Part shown: positions 35,778 through 44,648 of the stretch, in pieces
How the letters are laid out: each line of letters begins with the position of its first letter
Position numbering within the stretch: the stretch's first letter is position 1
Source of the DNA: Nitrospira sp.
Lineage (GTDB): Bacteria > Nitrospirota > Nitrospiria > Nitrospirales > Nitrospiraceae
NCBI GenBank assembly: GCA_015709715.1
Contig: CP054184.1
Span: forward strand, 310,001-374,000
Length of the DNA stretch: 64,000 nucleotides
Direction: 5' to 3'
The notes under the pieces: generated by a model
Seen by the model: the letters and a program-made list of their open reading frames with translations, nothing else
Told to the model about the DNA's origin: nothing
Database searches by the model: none
Position numbers and translations under genes: made by a program

Positions 35778-38700
35778 GCGGCACCTTCAACGTTCGGAGA
35801 CTGCGCAGGCCCCCAGCTTCAGCAGATCGATAGGCGCGCCACCAGGTCGGTTGATGCGATCGCCGACAGGCCGCGGCGAACTCACAGTAGCTGCAGTAGG
35901 CGTCCGGCAGAATATGGAACCGACCCTCGCGGATACCAGTCAGGATGACGCGCAGGGTTCCCGTCAATGCCTGCCCTGCCGCTCCCTTCCAGGCCGAAGT
36001 GGGGAAAGACACCCGCTCCACCGGTGGGCTGCCCTCGGGGAGCAGATAGAGAAAGTCCACTTGCTCCGGTTTGGAACCGGATGGCTCCTCCGTCGAGGAC
36101 GCAGCGCCCATCAGGCTGTAGAGGGCCGGTTGCAGGCGAGCGGCTCGCAGGCTGGCTTGCAGCAAGTTGCGATCCTTGGCCTCCACGCGGTTGTTCGCGC
36201 GGTACTTATAATCGATCACGCGCAGAGCACCGGATTCGGGGTGGCGGTCCACCCGGTCCCAACGGCCCTTCACCAGGGTGGGCTCGACACCCTCATTGAT
36301 TGGAAGGGTCCCCTTCGCCTCCACTTCGCAATCGATTGGCTGGAATCCTGATTCACGCGCGGCTTCGTGATCCGCCTCCAACGTCGCCAACACCACTCTG
36401 GTCACCTGCTCCTGAGCGAGCTGCCAGATCAACGCATAGCCTGTACCGTGAGTCGATGCGTAGGTTTGGAAGGCCTGCCCCACCGACCGTTCGACGACCT
36501 CTGCAATCCGCTGTTGGGCCAAGTCGCCGATTGGCTGTCCTTCGCCGATGAATGCCTGGTAACAGAGCCGCAAGGCGTCGTGACAGAGCTGCCCGAGGGC
36601 CGCCGGTTCGAGTTCTCCGGAGGAGCCGGCCTGCCGGGATTCCACGCCGAGCACGCGAGACGCAAAATATTGAAACGGGCAACGGGCATAGGTTTCCAAC
36701 GCGGTGGGTGAAAAGCCGGCCCGGCTACCCTTGGCCCAGAGTTGAACGGGATCGTCCAGCATCCCATCGTGCCCATGAAGCCCAGTCTGGTACCGTTCGA
36801 GAATGCCTTGCGCCGCCAATCCGCGACTGAACAGCGCAGCCTCCCTCCCCGTCGCCTCCAGCAGCGACGACGCATCCTGCCCGCGCAATAGCGCATTCAC
36901 CGTCAACTCCTCTTGGGTCAGCAGCGCGGGTGTGAACAGCGCCTGCCCTCCCCGTTTCGACCATCGGCGCGGCAGCGCCAGGTCGACCGTGAGCCCCACG
37001 CCATGGGGTTGGAGGCCAGCCGTTTCGAGATAGGAGGACGGCGTCAGCGGACGACCCGTGGCATCCGCTCGCTGATAGGACAGATAGAGCCGCTCCTGCG
37101 CGGAGTCGCGGAGCAGTTCGAAGAGCAGCGCCTCTTCGCCGTACCCCTGCAGCTTCTGATCGATCTTGTAGCCCAGCGTCTCGTTCAGCACCTGGCGGTG
37201 ATGATCCCGCAGAAACCCGTCCTCATGGATGTAGCGTGGAAAGAGTTCCTCGTTGAGCCCAATGACGAAGAGGGCGCGAAACCCCACGCCGCGTGCCGCC
37301 ATCGCATCCAATATCTGGACACCGGATTCAGCCGCGTCAGCCTGCGCAGAGGTCGTCCGATCGAGCATCTGTGCCAACACCTCGACCCATTCGCGCCAGC
37401 TGACCGTCACCCCCAATCGATCCAGCGACCGGAGTTGCGCGATGAGGCGTGAGAGGGCTTCGCCGACATCGGCCTGGTCGATGTCTTCAGACAAGACGGC
37501 ATCGGGCGAAACGTTGTCGGGCAGCAGGAGATGCTTCATCGCCAAGGCGAGATAGGCGTCCGTTACCTCGCCGTACCCCCCCTCAGCGGGAAGTTGTTTC
37601 ACGTCATCGATCAACGCAGCCACATGGGTCCACAGGAGCTGGAGTTGCGGCCGGTCGATCGCCAAGGAACCGAGTTCGTCGCGATCGCCCTCGTCGCCTT
37701 CGCCTCGCCCATACCTCACCACCCCTCCGAGCTGTGCCAGCCGTTGCCACTCCTCCTCACCCCGTACGATGCCCAGGGCCTCTAGCGCCAGGCGCCAGAG
37801 ATCGGGACGTGGGTCGGCGCGGTGAGCCAGGGCTGCGAGCGCTCGATTCCAGGGAGAGGTGAGCACATCCAGCATGGACGGTCGATGCAGCCCATTGGCC
37901 TTGAGTTCTGCCAGGTGCAGGAGCGTCTTAACCAACGGTTCTCTCAACAGGGGAACCGTCGCACTGGTCTGGTAGGCAATGCGATGGCGGTCGAAGGCCC
38001 GTGCCAGCGCCACCTGATACGGAGCCAGGGTCCGCCCCACCACCCCAATCTCGTCGAATCGGTAGTTGTGAGTCTCGATCAAGTCGAGGATCTGTTTGCA
38101 GACCAACGCCACCTCATCCTCCACGCCGGCCGCGTTTCGGACTTCAACCGATACCTGTGATTTCTCCTGGATGACGCTCACGGCCATCGGCAGCTCGGTC
38201 TGCTCTCCGACCTCCGCGCCGGCGAGCGGATAAAGGTGCCGTTCCAAGAACTGGCGCGCGAAGTCATAGGAGGGAGTCGATCCGAGCGGGAAATAGACCG
38301 TCACCTCGTACGCAGCCGCCAACCGCTCCAGCAGAGTGAGCTGGGTCTGGGTGAGGTCATAGAAGCCGTAATATGAAATCCGCGTGAGCCCTCGCAAGAA
38401 CGACGAGTCCTGGACGACTTCGCTCATCGCCGCAGCCAAGTCATCCGGCAGCCCGACACCCAACGCCCTCCCCGCTTCCCGGACGGCTGCCTGCAAGGTA
38501 AATAACCCCTTGAGCTTTTCTCCATCCTCCGAGGGGAAGAGTCCATCCTCAACGGCCCGCACCGCCACAGGAGGATCCACCGCCGCATCCTTGAGGTCTC
38601 GCAGACTGGCCCAAAGTGCGGGCCAGGCTCCCGGCGGAAGTCGGTCTAGGCGCAGGGCTTCGGTGTGGGGTACGTCGCGCTGCCCCAGTTGCTCAAGTAA

Positions 38701-38997
38701 TCGTTCAAAGAATATATCCCCCACCAACTCCAGCGACGAGGAACTCCTCCCAACCGCATTCGTCTGCCGCTCACGATCCAAATGCAAGGCCAGTTGGTGG
38801 AAGGAGAGAACATGCACGTTGAGCAGAGGCAAGCGGTGCGTGAGGACGAGCAGCCGCTTGAGCGAGCGGCGCAGCTGATCGGACGGCACGACGAGTGCGA
38901 TGGCAGCCCGAGGATCTCGCTGCTTCAGGAGACGCAGGTCGCGGACGAGCGACGATTCAAGGGTGGGATGGAATGGGCCGGTGACGAGGCGAAGCAT
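35770..38997 (-). CDS. addB: PD-(D/E)XK nuclease with inactive helicase fold, AddB-like
   Basis: 1075 aa partner of the AddA-like helicase. The N-terminal UvrD-like fold lacks a Walker A, as in AddB. The C-terminal nuclease has LGQLCHDALRLCYQ (His), VKGRWDRVD (Asp) and LRVIDYKYRANN (D-x-K). A [4Fe-4S] staple is spelled out by one Cys in YARCPFQYFASRVLG and a C-terminal C-x2-C-x5-C (YCSYCEFAAAC), the AddB arrangement. Four base-pair-scale overlaps join it to addA (8 bp), and a 54-aa zinc-ribbon gene ends 18 bp upstream. Weak Shine-Dalgarno before the ATG at 38997, consistent with translational coupling. Confidence 0.88.
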   Translation of the reverse strand: MLRLVTGPFHPTLESSLVRDLRLLKQRDPRAAIALVVPSDQLRRSLKRLLVLTHRLPLLNVHVLSFHQLALHLDRERQTNAVGRSSSSLELVGDIFFERLLEQLGQRDVPHTEALRLDRLPPGAWPALWASLRDLKDAAVDPPVAVRAVEDGLFPSEDGEKLKGLFTLQAAVREAGRALGVGLPDDLAAAMSEVVQDSSFLRGLTRISYYGFYDLTQTQLTLLERLAAAYEVTVYFPLGSTPSYDFARQFLERHLYPLAGAEVGEQTELPMAVSVIQEKSQVSVEVRNAAGVEDEVALVCKQILDLIETHNYRFDEIGVVGRTLAPYQVALARAFDRHRIAYQTSATVPLLREPLVKTLLHLAELKANGLHRPSMLDVLTSPWNRALAALAHRADPRPDLWRLALEALGIVRGEEEWQRLAQLGGVVRYGRGEGDEGDRDELGSLAIDRPQLQLLWTHVAALIDDVKQLPAEGGYGEVTDAYLALAMKHLLLPDNVSPDAVLSEDIDQADVGEALSRLIAQLRSLDRLGVTVSWREWVEVLAQMLDRTTSAQADAAESGVQILDAMAARGVGFRALFVIGLNEELFPRYIHEDGFLRDHHRQVLNETLGYKIDQKLQGYGEEALLFELLRDSAQERLYLSYQRADATGRPLTPSSYLETAGLQPHGVGLTVDLALPRRWSKRGGQALFTPALLTQEELTVNALLRGQDASSLLEATGREAALFSRGLAAQGILERYQTGLHGHDGMLDDPVQLWAKGSRAGFSPTALETYARCPFQYFASRVLGVESRQAGSSGELEPAALGQLCHDALRLCYQAFIGEGQPIGDLAQQRIAEVVERSVGQAFQTYASTHGTGYALIWQLAQEQVTRVVLATLEADHEAARESGFQPIDCEVEAKGTLPINEGVEPTLVKGRWDRVDRHPESGALRVIDYKYRANNRVEAKDRNLLQASLRAARLQPALYSLMGAASSTEEPSGSKPEQVDFLYLLPEGSPPVERVSFPTSAWKGAAGQALTGTLRVILTGIREGRFHILPDAYCSYCEFAAACRRSHQPTWWRAYRSAEAGGLRSLRTLKVPRE

Positions 38998-39015
38998 GCG
39001 GCGGGTGAAGGCTGC

Positions 39016-39180
39016 CTAGCCGGTTTCCGGTCCGAGGATCTCTCCGTTACAGTCCACGCAGGCCCAGTCTCCATCGATGAACGACATGGGCTCTCCGCAG
39101 ATGCCACAGTCGGGCGGGGGCCCCTTGTCGATCACGGGGAGAACCGGCAATTCGAAATCGTCTTCATCAGGAACGGTCAT
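39016..39180 (-). CDS. 54-residue zinc-ribbon microprotein
   Basis: Short gene starting MTVPDEDDFELPVLPVIDKG. The acidic N-terminus is followed by CGICGEP and CVDCNGE, two C-x2-C knuckles 18 residues apart, giving a complete single zinc ribbon. It ends with TAG at 39016, 18 bp before the AddB-like start, and begins 12 bp after the thioredoxin-like gene, so four genes form one minus-strand unit. Partner or nucleic-acid binding is likely but unproven. Length and spacing make chance unlikely; it would be missed by a 60-aa cutoff. Confidence 0.75.
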   Translation of the reverse strand: MTVPDEDDFELPVLPVIDKGPPPDCGICGEPMSFIDGDWACVDCNGEILGPETG

Positions 39181-39192
39181 GGTATTTCCCTT

Positions 39193-39459
39193 TCACGCCC
39201 CTTGCGGCCTCATCTTCAATTGCAGCGCTTTCTCCGCGCTTTGCCTGGACGGAACCCCCACGAACGTCAGCCGCCCATCGATGATGGTGGCCGGAACCGC
39301 CCGCACGGAATGCCGATTGGCCAACTCTTGGCCATCCGGCGTCGTAATATCCACTTCGCGATAGCTAAAGCTATACTTTACCCTTAATTCCTTCCAGACA
39401 CGTTTGGCCGAGGGGCAGGCGCCACAGGTCGGCGAGTGCAAGAGCGTGATGTTCGGCAT
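39193..39459 (-). CDS. Thioredoxin/glutaredoxin-like protein with CxxC
   Basis: 88 residues: MPNITLLHSPTCGACPSAKR shows a beta strand followed by the redox motif CGAC at residues 12-15, then a helix, REVDITTPDGQELANRHSVR, the cis-Pro motif in RAVPATIIDGRLTFVG, and a final helix. This is the compact thioredoxin fold of glutaredoxin/MJ0307-type proteins, usually cytoplasmic disulfide reductants. An ORF extension to 39747 overlaps pgm and has no support; GAGAGGAC precedes the ATG at 39459. First gene of the unit leading into the zinc-ribbon and AddBA-like genes. Confidence 0.88.
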   Translation of the reverse strand: MPNITLLHSPTCGACPSAKRVWKELRVKYSFSYREVDITTPDGQELANRHSVRAVPATIIDGRLTFVGVPSRQSAEKALQLKMRPQGA

Positions 39460-39528
39460 GGACGTCCTCTCTCTTTCTGATGAGCGGATCTTAGCACCCG
39501 CGCAAAGGCAGCCGCAAGCAAGGCACCC

Positions 39529-39557
39529 CTGACATTCTTTCTCCAGGTCGATATACT
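39529..39557 (+). promoter_or_regulatory. Sigma-70 promoter of pgm
   Basis: CTGACA (39529-39534), 17-bp spacer, TATACT (39552-39557). Predicted start near 39564, 43-nt leader, GGGAGATA before the ATG at 39607. Confidence 0.65.
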
Positions 39558-39606
39558 GGCGCGGTACGCAGGCCCGGTACTCACACCGCTTGAATCGGGA
39601 GATACC

Positions 39607-41259
39607 ATGACGCTTCACCCTCGTGCCGGTCAGCCGGCTCAACTCGATCAATTGGTCGATCTGCAGAGACTGGAATCCGCCTATCATGCCGATGCGCCGG
39701 ATCCCGCCGACCCCCAGCAGCGCGTGAGCTTCGGGACAAGCGGCCATCGCGGCTCTTCACTTCGGCGCACGTTCAATGAAGCTCACATTCTAGCCATCAC
39801 GCAGGCCATCTGCGAATACCGCACGCAGGCCGGTATCACGGGTCCCCTCTTTGTCGGCAAGGATACCCATGCCCTCTCCGCCCCCGCTCACCGCACAGCC
39901 CTCGAAGTGCTGGCCGGTAACCGGGTGCAGATTTTGATTGACCAGGCGGACGGGTACACTCCGACACCGGTCATGTCCCACGCGATCCTCACGCACAATC
40001 GCGGCCGGACTTCCGGCTTGGCGGACGGGATCATCATCACGCCCTCGCACAATCCGCCCGAGGATGGGGGCTTCAAATATAACCCCCCTCATGGCGGCCC
40101 GGCGGATACCGAGGTGACGAAGGCGATCGAGCAGCGCGCCAATGCACTCCTGGCGGCCGGACTCCATGGTGTCACACGTGTTCCCTACGAGCAGGCCCTG
40201 AAGGCTTCCACCACGAGCCGGTATGATTTCGTCGGAACCTACCTCGCGGACCTAATTCACGTGGTCGATCTGGAGCGCATCAAGGCGGCAAAGCTGCGCC
40301 TCGGCGTCGATCCCTTGGGCGGCGCAGCACAGGCCTACTGGCGTCCGCTCGCCGAACGGTACGGGCTGGACCTCGAGATCGTGAACGACCGGGTCGATCC
40401 GACCTTCCGCTTCATGACGCTGGATTGGGACGGCAAGATCCGCATGGACTGTTCGTCGCCCTATGCCATGGCCTCATTGATCAAGCTGAAGGACCGTTTC
40501 GATCTGGCCTTCGGCAACGACACCGACACCGATCGCCACGGCATCGTGACACCAGGGGCCGGATTGATGAATCCCAACCATTACCTGACGGCCTCCATCT
40601 CCTACCTCTTTTCCCACCGCCCAGGCTGGAGCGCCAGGGCCGGCGTCGGCAAAACCATCGTGAGCAGCAGCATGATCGACCGTGTGGCGGCGCAAGCCCG
40701 ACGGCCGCTGGTTGAAGTGCCGGTGGGATTCAAGTGGTTCGTGCCAGGCCTGAAGGACGGGTCGCTGGGATTCGGCGGCGAGGAGAGCGCGGGCGCGGCA
40801 TTTCTGCGGCGGGACGGAACCACTTGGGTGACCGACAAGGACGGCATCATCATGGACCTGCTGGCGGCGGAAATGTTGGCCGTGACGGGGAAGGACCCGG
40901 CTCGGCTGTATCGGGATCTGACCACTACCCTGGGTGATCCGCTGTACGAACGGATCGATGCGCCGGCCACGCGCGCCCAAAAGGCCGTGTTGCAAAAACT
41001 TTCTCCCGCGCAGGTCTCGAGCCGGACTTTGGCAGGGGACCCGATCTCGGCCATGCTCACGGAGGCGCCGGGCAACAAGACGGCGATCGGCGGCCTCAAG
41101 GTGGTCACGGCGAACGGCTGGTTTGCGGCTCGCCCGAGCGGAACGGAAGACGTGTACAAACTCTACGCCGAGAGTTTCAAGGGCCCGACGCATCTCCAGC
41201 AGATCCAGGAAGACGCGCAGGCCCTGATCGGCAAAGTCTTTTCGGAAGCCGGCCTGTAA
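39607..41259 (+). CDS. pgm: Phosphoglucomutase (alpha-D-glucose)
   Basis: 550-aa cytoplasmic enzyme interconverting glucose-1-phosphate and glucose-6-phosphate, feeding glycogen, trehalose and UDP-glucose. Four-domain phosphohexomutase: [20 protein letters not shown] at the N-terminus, catalytic phosphoserine in [19 protein letters not shown] (about residue 146), metal loop [13 protein letters not shown] (D-x-D-x-D), sugar-binding [16 protein letters not shown] and the phosphate-binding [16 protein letters not shown]. Length matches the Pgm (not ManB/GlmM) subfamily. It has its own sigma-70 promoter. Confidence 0.97.
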   Translation: MTLHPRAGQPAQLDQLVDLQRLESAYHADAPDPADPQQRVSFGTSGHRGSSLRRTFNEAHILAITQAICEYRTQAGITGPLFVGKDTHALSAPAHRTALEVLAGNRVQILIDQADGYTPTPVMSHAILTHNRGRTSGLADGIIITPSHNPPEDGGFKYNPPHGGPADTEVTKAIEQRANALLAAGLHGVTRVPYEQALKASTTSRYDFVGTYLADLIHVVDLERIKAAKLRLGVDPLGGAAQAYWRPLAERYGLDLEIVNDRVDPTFRFMTLDWDGKIRMDCSSPYAMASLIKLKDRFDLAFGNDTDTDRHGIVTPGAGLMNPNHYLTASISYLFSHRPGWSARAGVGKTIVSSSMIDRVAAQARRPLVEVPVGFKWFVPGLKDGSLGFGGEESAGAAFLRRDGTTWVTDKDGIIMDLLAAEMLAVTGKDPARLYRDLTTTLGDPLYERIDAPATRAQKAVLQKLSPAQVSSRTLAGDPISAMLTEAPGNKTAIGGLKVVTANGWFAARPSGTEDVYKLYAESFKGPTHLQQIQEDAQALIGKVFSEAGL

Positions 41260-41288
41260 TCTCCGAGAGCGGCTATACTTGGTTTCGT

Positions 41289-41975
41289 ATGTTGCTCTCC
41301 GCCAGATGGTTCCTCGCTCTGAGCCTGCTCACCCTTTTGTCGGCTTGTGCCGGTCCCTCTCCACGAGAGGTCCGTCGGGTGGCTGTCCCTGGTTCAGATT
41401 GTTGCCGCCCTCAATCCGTGGACGGCAAACGGGAGGCAATCGTCCGTACGGCAATGGACCTCATCGGCGCCACTACGATTGAAAGCCACGGCCGCCGCAT
41501 TGCCTATGATTGTGCGGGCGTCACGCGCGCCGTCTACCTGGCGCACGGCATCGATCTCTACGACGACGGCGTGGCGGATGGCAAGGAGAACGGCGTACGC
41601 CTGATCTACAACCACCTCCGTGCGCATGGTCGGCTCCATCGAGGACCGGCCGTCCAGGCAGGCGACCTCGTCTTTTTCGACAACACGTGGGACTACGATG
41701 GGGACGGGCTGGCCAACGATCCCCTGACGCATATCGGAATCGTGGAACGCGCGGAAGCCGACGGCACGGTGGTGTTCATCAGCCGGGTCGCCGGAGCGAT
41801 CGAACGGTATCGCATGAACCTTTCACAACCCCATGTCCATCGATCGGCGGATGGGCGCCTGCTCAACGACTACATGCGCCGGAAGCGTCGGCTGGATCAG
41901 GCTCAGACGGCCTATCTCACGGGAGAGCTGTTTGCGGGGTTCGGCACGCGAGTGATAGAGTATCGTCAACCCTGA
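41289..41975 (+). CDS. Lipoprotein with NlpC/P60-like peptidase domain
   Basis: 228 residues. [20 protein letters not shown] is a lipoprotein signal with Cys near residue 20. The domain (about 50-190) has [17 protein letters not shown] with the candidate nucleophile Cys, [14 protein letters not shown] (the conserved GDLVFF strand) and [16 protein letters not shown] with the candidate His, matching the NlpC/P60 cell-wall peptidase or amidase order. Substrate is probably peptidoglycan stem peptide in the periplasm. A TATACT hexamer lies 10 bp before the ATG and no Shine-Dalgarno is seen, so the start may be leaderless, or the gene is read through from pgm 29 bp upstream. Confidence 0.8.
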   Translation: MLLSARWFLALSLLTLLSACAGPSPREVRRVAVPGSDCCRPQSVDGKREAIVRTAMDLIGATTIESHGRRIAYDCAGVTRAVYLAHGIDLYDDGVADGKENGVRLIYNHLRAHGRLHRGPAVQAGDLVFFDNTWDYDGDGLANDPLTHIGIVERAEADGTVVFISRVAGAIERYRMNLSQPHVHRSADGRLLNDYMRRKRRLDQAQTAYLTGELFAGFGTRVIEYRQP

Positions 41976-41986
41976 CGGTACGCCCC

Positions 41987-42193
41987 ATGACGACACCGGA
42001 TCGTCATCCTCCCTCCTCATACTGCCCCGAGTGCCATCACCCGACGACATGGCAAGACAACCCCTGGCGCCCGTTCTGCTCGGAGCGTTGCCAGTTGCTG
42101 GATCTCGGTGCGTGGGCGGGAGGGCAGTATCGAATCAAGGGGTCGAGCCTGACCGTTGGCGGGACAGAGCGGTCCGATCAAGGCGACGAGTGA
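41987..42193 (+). CDS. yacG: DNA gyrase inhibitor YacG-type zinc protein
   Basis: 68 residues with the YacG zinc finger: [11 protein letters not shown] ... [17 protein letters not shown], i.e. C-x2-C then C-x3-C, followed by the conserved RCxxxDLGxW motif. In E. coli YacG binds GyrB and inhibits gyrase. Family length is 60-70 aa. It starts 11 bp after the stop of the P60-like lipoprotein gene, so both are probably on one transcript; the longer ORF in this frame (from 41510) is a shadow of that gene. That this genome also carries topoisomerase VI nearby is noted but no functional link is shown. Confidence 0.92.
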   Translation: MTTPDRHPPSSYCPECHHPTTWQDNPWRPFCSERCQLLDLGAWAGGQYRIKGSSLTVGGTERSDQGDE

Positions 42194-42299
42194 CGACCGG
42201 AGGCGCTCGCCCTACTCGCAGGTGTATTCGAGCCCAGGAACGGCCCGCCTAGGAACCCTCCTAGTAGGCAAGAAGGCAGGTGCTCCTGTACCATCGTGC

Positions 42300-42734
42300 A
42301 TGCTTCAACGCCTCTCGTTCTCTTGCCTGTTCCTGGCCATTGCTCTCGGAGCCGGCTGCGCCGGCGCCTCGAAAACGCCCCTCACCGGCGCAGTTCGCTA
42401 TGTGAACATCCGGAATGAAATCACCCCGCGTCAGCTGATCGTCCAAGTCGGAGACGAGGTACGGTGGCAAAATCTCAACCAACACCCCGTCCGCCTACGA
42501 TTGCTCGAGGATAGGGCTATCGAGGTCATTGCCTGTGATAAGGGTTTTTCCAGGCTAGGCATGCTGGACGACACCGTCACGATTCCCCCGCTGCAGCATG
42601 TCAGCCTCTGCTTCTCTCAGCCCACCACCGTTCGTTTCAACGTGTGGCTGGACGCCGATGATCCCCATGGAGCCATGACTCCGACCGGCAGCATCCGCAT
42701 CGATCCCCCTCGACGACCGAACCGCATCTCCTAA
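42300..42734 (+). CDS. Cupredoxin-fold lipoprotein, paralogue of the one at 48266
   Basis: 144 residues: signal LSFSCLFLAIALGAGC with lipobox Cys, then a plastocyanin-like beta sandwich: YVNIRNEITPRQLIVQVGDE, VRWQNLNQHPVRL, then ACDKGFSRLGML and SLCFSQPTTVRFNVW, ending GSIRI. It aligns over its length with the protein at 48266 (same ITPxxLxVxxGDEVRW, CxKGFS and LCFS blocks). The two conserved Cys could form a disulfide or bind a metal, but the His-Cys-His-Met type 1 copper set is not complete. The ATG at 42300 is preferred over upstream starts that lack a signal peptide. Role unknown, likely periplasmic. Confidence 0.75.
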   Translation: MLQRLSFSCLFLAIALGAGCAGASKTPLTGAVRYVNIRNEITPRQLIVQVGDEVRWQNLNQHPVRLRLLEDRAIEVIACDKGFSRLGMLDDTVTIPPLQHVSLCFSQPTTVRFNVWLDADDPHGAMTPTGSIRIDPPRRPNRIS

Positions 42735-42784
42735 CGTCCGCCGGCTGTTTCCTGGTCAGACGGAAGCGGATTCGCCGATCCACG

Positions 42785-43213
42785 CTAACAGGGAATATTG
42801 ATCGAGGGATCGCAGAACAGCGGGGGGATCACTGGGGGCCGCATGTAGCGCGACGCGGGGTCTTGTGCCCCCATCGGGGCCGTCAGCGGCGGCCCGCCGG
42901 ACATGCCTGGCAAGTCCTTGCCGATCGTGCCGAACGATTTGCCTTTGTTAGACGGAGTAGTGACCGGCTGCGGGGCACTGGCTCCGGAAGCGGTGGATGT
43001 GATGGTGGCCGATTGTAGCAAGGGGTTCGGCAGGGGTGCCGTTCCCAAGGGCCCTTGAGCCTGCCCCGGTTGCGTCTGCTGCAACCCGGATGGAGGAACC
43101 GTCTGGGATCGCGACGGAATCGGCGAAACCATGTACCACAGAACAAGGCCGGCTCCGATCCAGGGCCAAGCCCATCGATGTTTCACGCGAGGCTGTTCTC
43201 CGGCTCCGGCCAT
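42785..43213 (-). CDS. Proline-rich membrane-anchored hypothetical protein
   Basis: 142 residues starting MAGAGEQPRVKHRWAW. One membrane segment (about 15-32, PWIGAGLVLWYMVSP) anchors a low-complexity periplasmic tail rich in P, Q, G, S and T (VPPSGLQQTQPGQAQGPLG), ending with a short FCDPSINIPC motif holding two Cys. No domain recognised. It starts 2 bp after the PII-like gene and is clearly cotranscribed with it. It may be a spacer or adaptor at the envelope, which is a guess. Confidence 0.65.
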   Translation of the reverse strand: MAGAGEQPRVKHRWAWPWIGAGLVLWYMVSPIPSRSQTVPPSGLQQTQPGQAQGPLGTAPLPNPLLQSATITSTASGASAPQPVTTPSNKGKSFGTIGKDLPGMSGGPPLTAPMGAQDPASRYMRPPVIPPLFCDPSINIPC

Positions 43214-43215
43214 CG

Positions 43216-43521
43216 TTACACCAACTGCCGGCAAGGCCAGCTAAAGACCCTGATAGCCGGCTTCTGTCCACCCGGTCGCTGCAAGATATCTTCGCACCAG
43301 GCCTTCACGGCCTGGGCGACCTTTTCCATCGTCGGCTCATCCACCGCCACCATGATCACAGTATTGACGCCTGGATAATAGGACACCGCTTCCGCGGGCC
43401 CCGTCTCTCCCGCGCCGATGGTCTCAGGCAGCTCGGTGTAGGCCCGCACGTCGCATTGCTCAAGCAATACATGGACCCGCTCTTTCAACGAGGACCGGAA
43501 TGTGAGCATCAGCATATGCAT
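43216..43521 (-). CDS. PII-like (ferredoxin-fold) small protein
   Basis: 101 residues: MHMLMLTFRSSLKERVHVLL, then CDVRAYTELPETIGAGETGP, GVNTVIMVAVDEPTMEKVAQ and a C-terminal CRQLV. The beta-alpha-beta-beta-alpha-beta order with a loop in the position of the PII T-loop resembles PII-like proteins of the transporter-associated kind. Conserved PII signature residues (T-loop YRGxxY) are absent, so nucleotide binding is uncertain. It lies 20 bp past the topoisomerase VI A subunit gene and 2 bp before the proline-rich gene, on the same strand, so may belong to the same transcript. Confidence 0.65.
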   Translation of the reverse strand: MHMLMLTFRSSLKERVHVLLEQCDVRAYTELPETIGAGETGPAEAVSYYPGVNTVIMVAVDEPTMEKVAQAVKAWCEDILQRPGGQKPAIRVFSWPCRQLV

Positions 43522-43541
43522 GTCATCACCTGAATGCTATC

Positions 43542-44648
43542 TTAGTCCAACCAATCCTTTTCTTTCAGCTTTCGCGGCAGGTATTTCTTCGTCAGATACT
43601 GAAAGTCCTTGTTGGCCAGGGCGTCGAGTTCGTACTTCAACCCGCTGGTGAGCATGCGCTTGATTTCCTGCTGCCAGGCCGGCTTCTGGAACCACTGATA
43701 GTTCAGCAGTTCCTTCGCCCGGCCGATGTCCTTTTCATTCAATTTGATGCCGACATTGCGCGGCAACTCATAGCGCTCGGGATCGGCGCTGGACAGGCCG
43801 ATGAACTTGGCCTTCGGGATCGCCATGCGTTGGCTCTCGAAGGCGAGATTGATCGACCCCTGCTTGACGACGGAGTAGATGTAATAGCCCCAGGGATCGT
43901 TATCCACCAACACATAGACCGGCAGTTTATATTCCTCATGGAGGCGACGGGCCAAGCGGCGCACGCCGCGCGGCGGCTGGCCATTGCCTGTGAGCAACAC
44001 GCAATTGTACCGGCGCCAAAATTTATCTTCGGATAGCCGATTCCACTGGGTGCCCTTTTCGACCAGGAGGACGAAATCGGCCGTGCAGCGCCGGATCTCC
44101 AGATATTCCGGCTCGACGATGGACGGTACGGAATAGCCGCCCTTGCCGAGTTTGGCGCAATCCACGCGATCGCCGTCGTCCCCGAACACCACCGGGCCGA
44201 CGATGCTGCCGCTGTTTTCCGCCCGCACATGGAGTTCTTCGCGAAGGGCGATCAGGGACACTTCCAGATCTTCGATGATCGGGTCGGACTCATCCTGGGT
44301 ATCGAACGTGTTCTCGTGCGAATCGCGGATCGTGTGTTTCGTACGATAGTAAATTTCCCGCAACGAAGTAGTCAGGTTCGCCCGCTGCAGTTCGGACAGG
44401 GCGTCGGCCACGAGCATGGTCTGCATGAACTTCTTGGCCATGCCCACGTTGAAAAACGAGCGGGCCTGCGTCTTGCCGCCCATCTCGATCAGTCCCTTCC
44501 GCGGGTTGAACGAGACGTTCGACAAGGCGCGCATGGGAATCGCAAAGGTCGGGTCTTTGGTGCGCTGCGCCGCCGTAATGACCACGTCGGCCATCCCGAC
44601 CAGTTTCTTTTCCACCGCGCCGTTGGGTTTCACTTTCATCCGTGCCAT
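43542..44648 (-). CDS. top6A: DNA topoisomerase VI subunit A (Spo11-type)
   Basis: 368-aa catalytic subunit of the type IIB enzyme that passes one duplex through another and relaxes supercoils. WHD/CAP domain with the catalytic Tyr in LREIYYRTKHT (Tyr100/101; by Spo11 analogy the second), then the Toprim fold: Glu in VLLVEKGTQW (about 220) and DND in VYVLVDNDPWGYYIYSVVK. C-terminal helices end LPRKLKEKDWLD. Starts at 44648 one base into the subunit B stop (TAATG), so translation is coupled. A-B pairing makes identification secure. An in-frame extension to 44726 overlaps subunit B and is not needed. Confidence 0.95.
   Translation of the reverse strand: MARMKVKPNGAVEKKLVGMADVVITAAQRTKDPTFAIPMRALSNVSFNPRKGLIEMGGKTQARSFFNVGMAKKFMQTMLVADALSELQRANLTTSLREIYYRTKHTIRDSHENTFDTQDESDPIIEDLEVSLIALREELHVRAENSGSIVGPVVFGDDGDRVDCAKLGKGGYSVPSIVEPEYLEIRRCTADFVLLVEKGTQWNRLSEDKFWRRYNCVLLTGNGQPPRGVRRLARRLHEEYKLPVYVLVDNDPWGYYIYSVVKQGSINLAFESQRMAIPKAKFIGLSSADPERYELPRNVGIKLNEKDIGRAKELLNYQWFQKPAWQQEIKRMLTSGLKYELDALANKDFQYLTKKYLPRKLKEKDWLD

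Noticed and set aside
34761-35948. 395-codon open frame opposite addA
   Set aside because: Antisense shadow of a GC-rich coding region.
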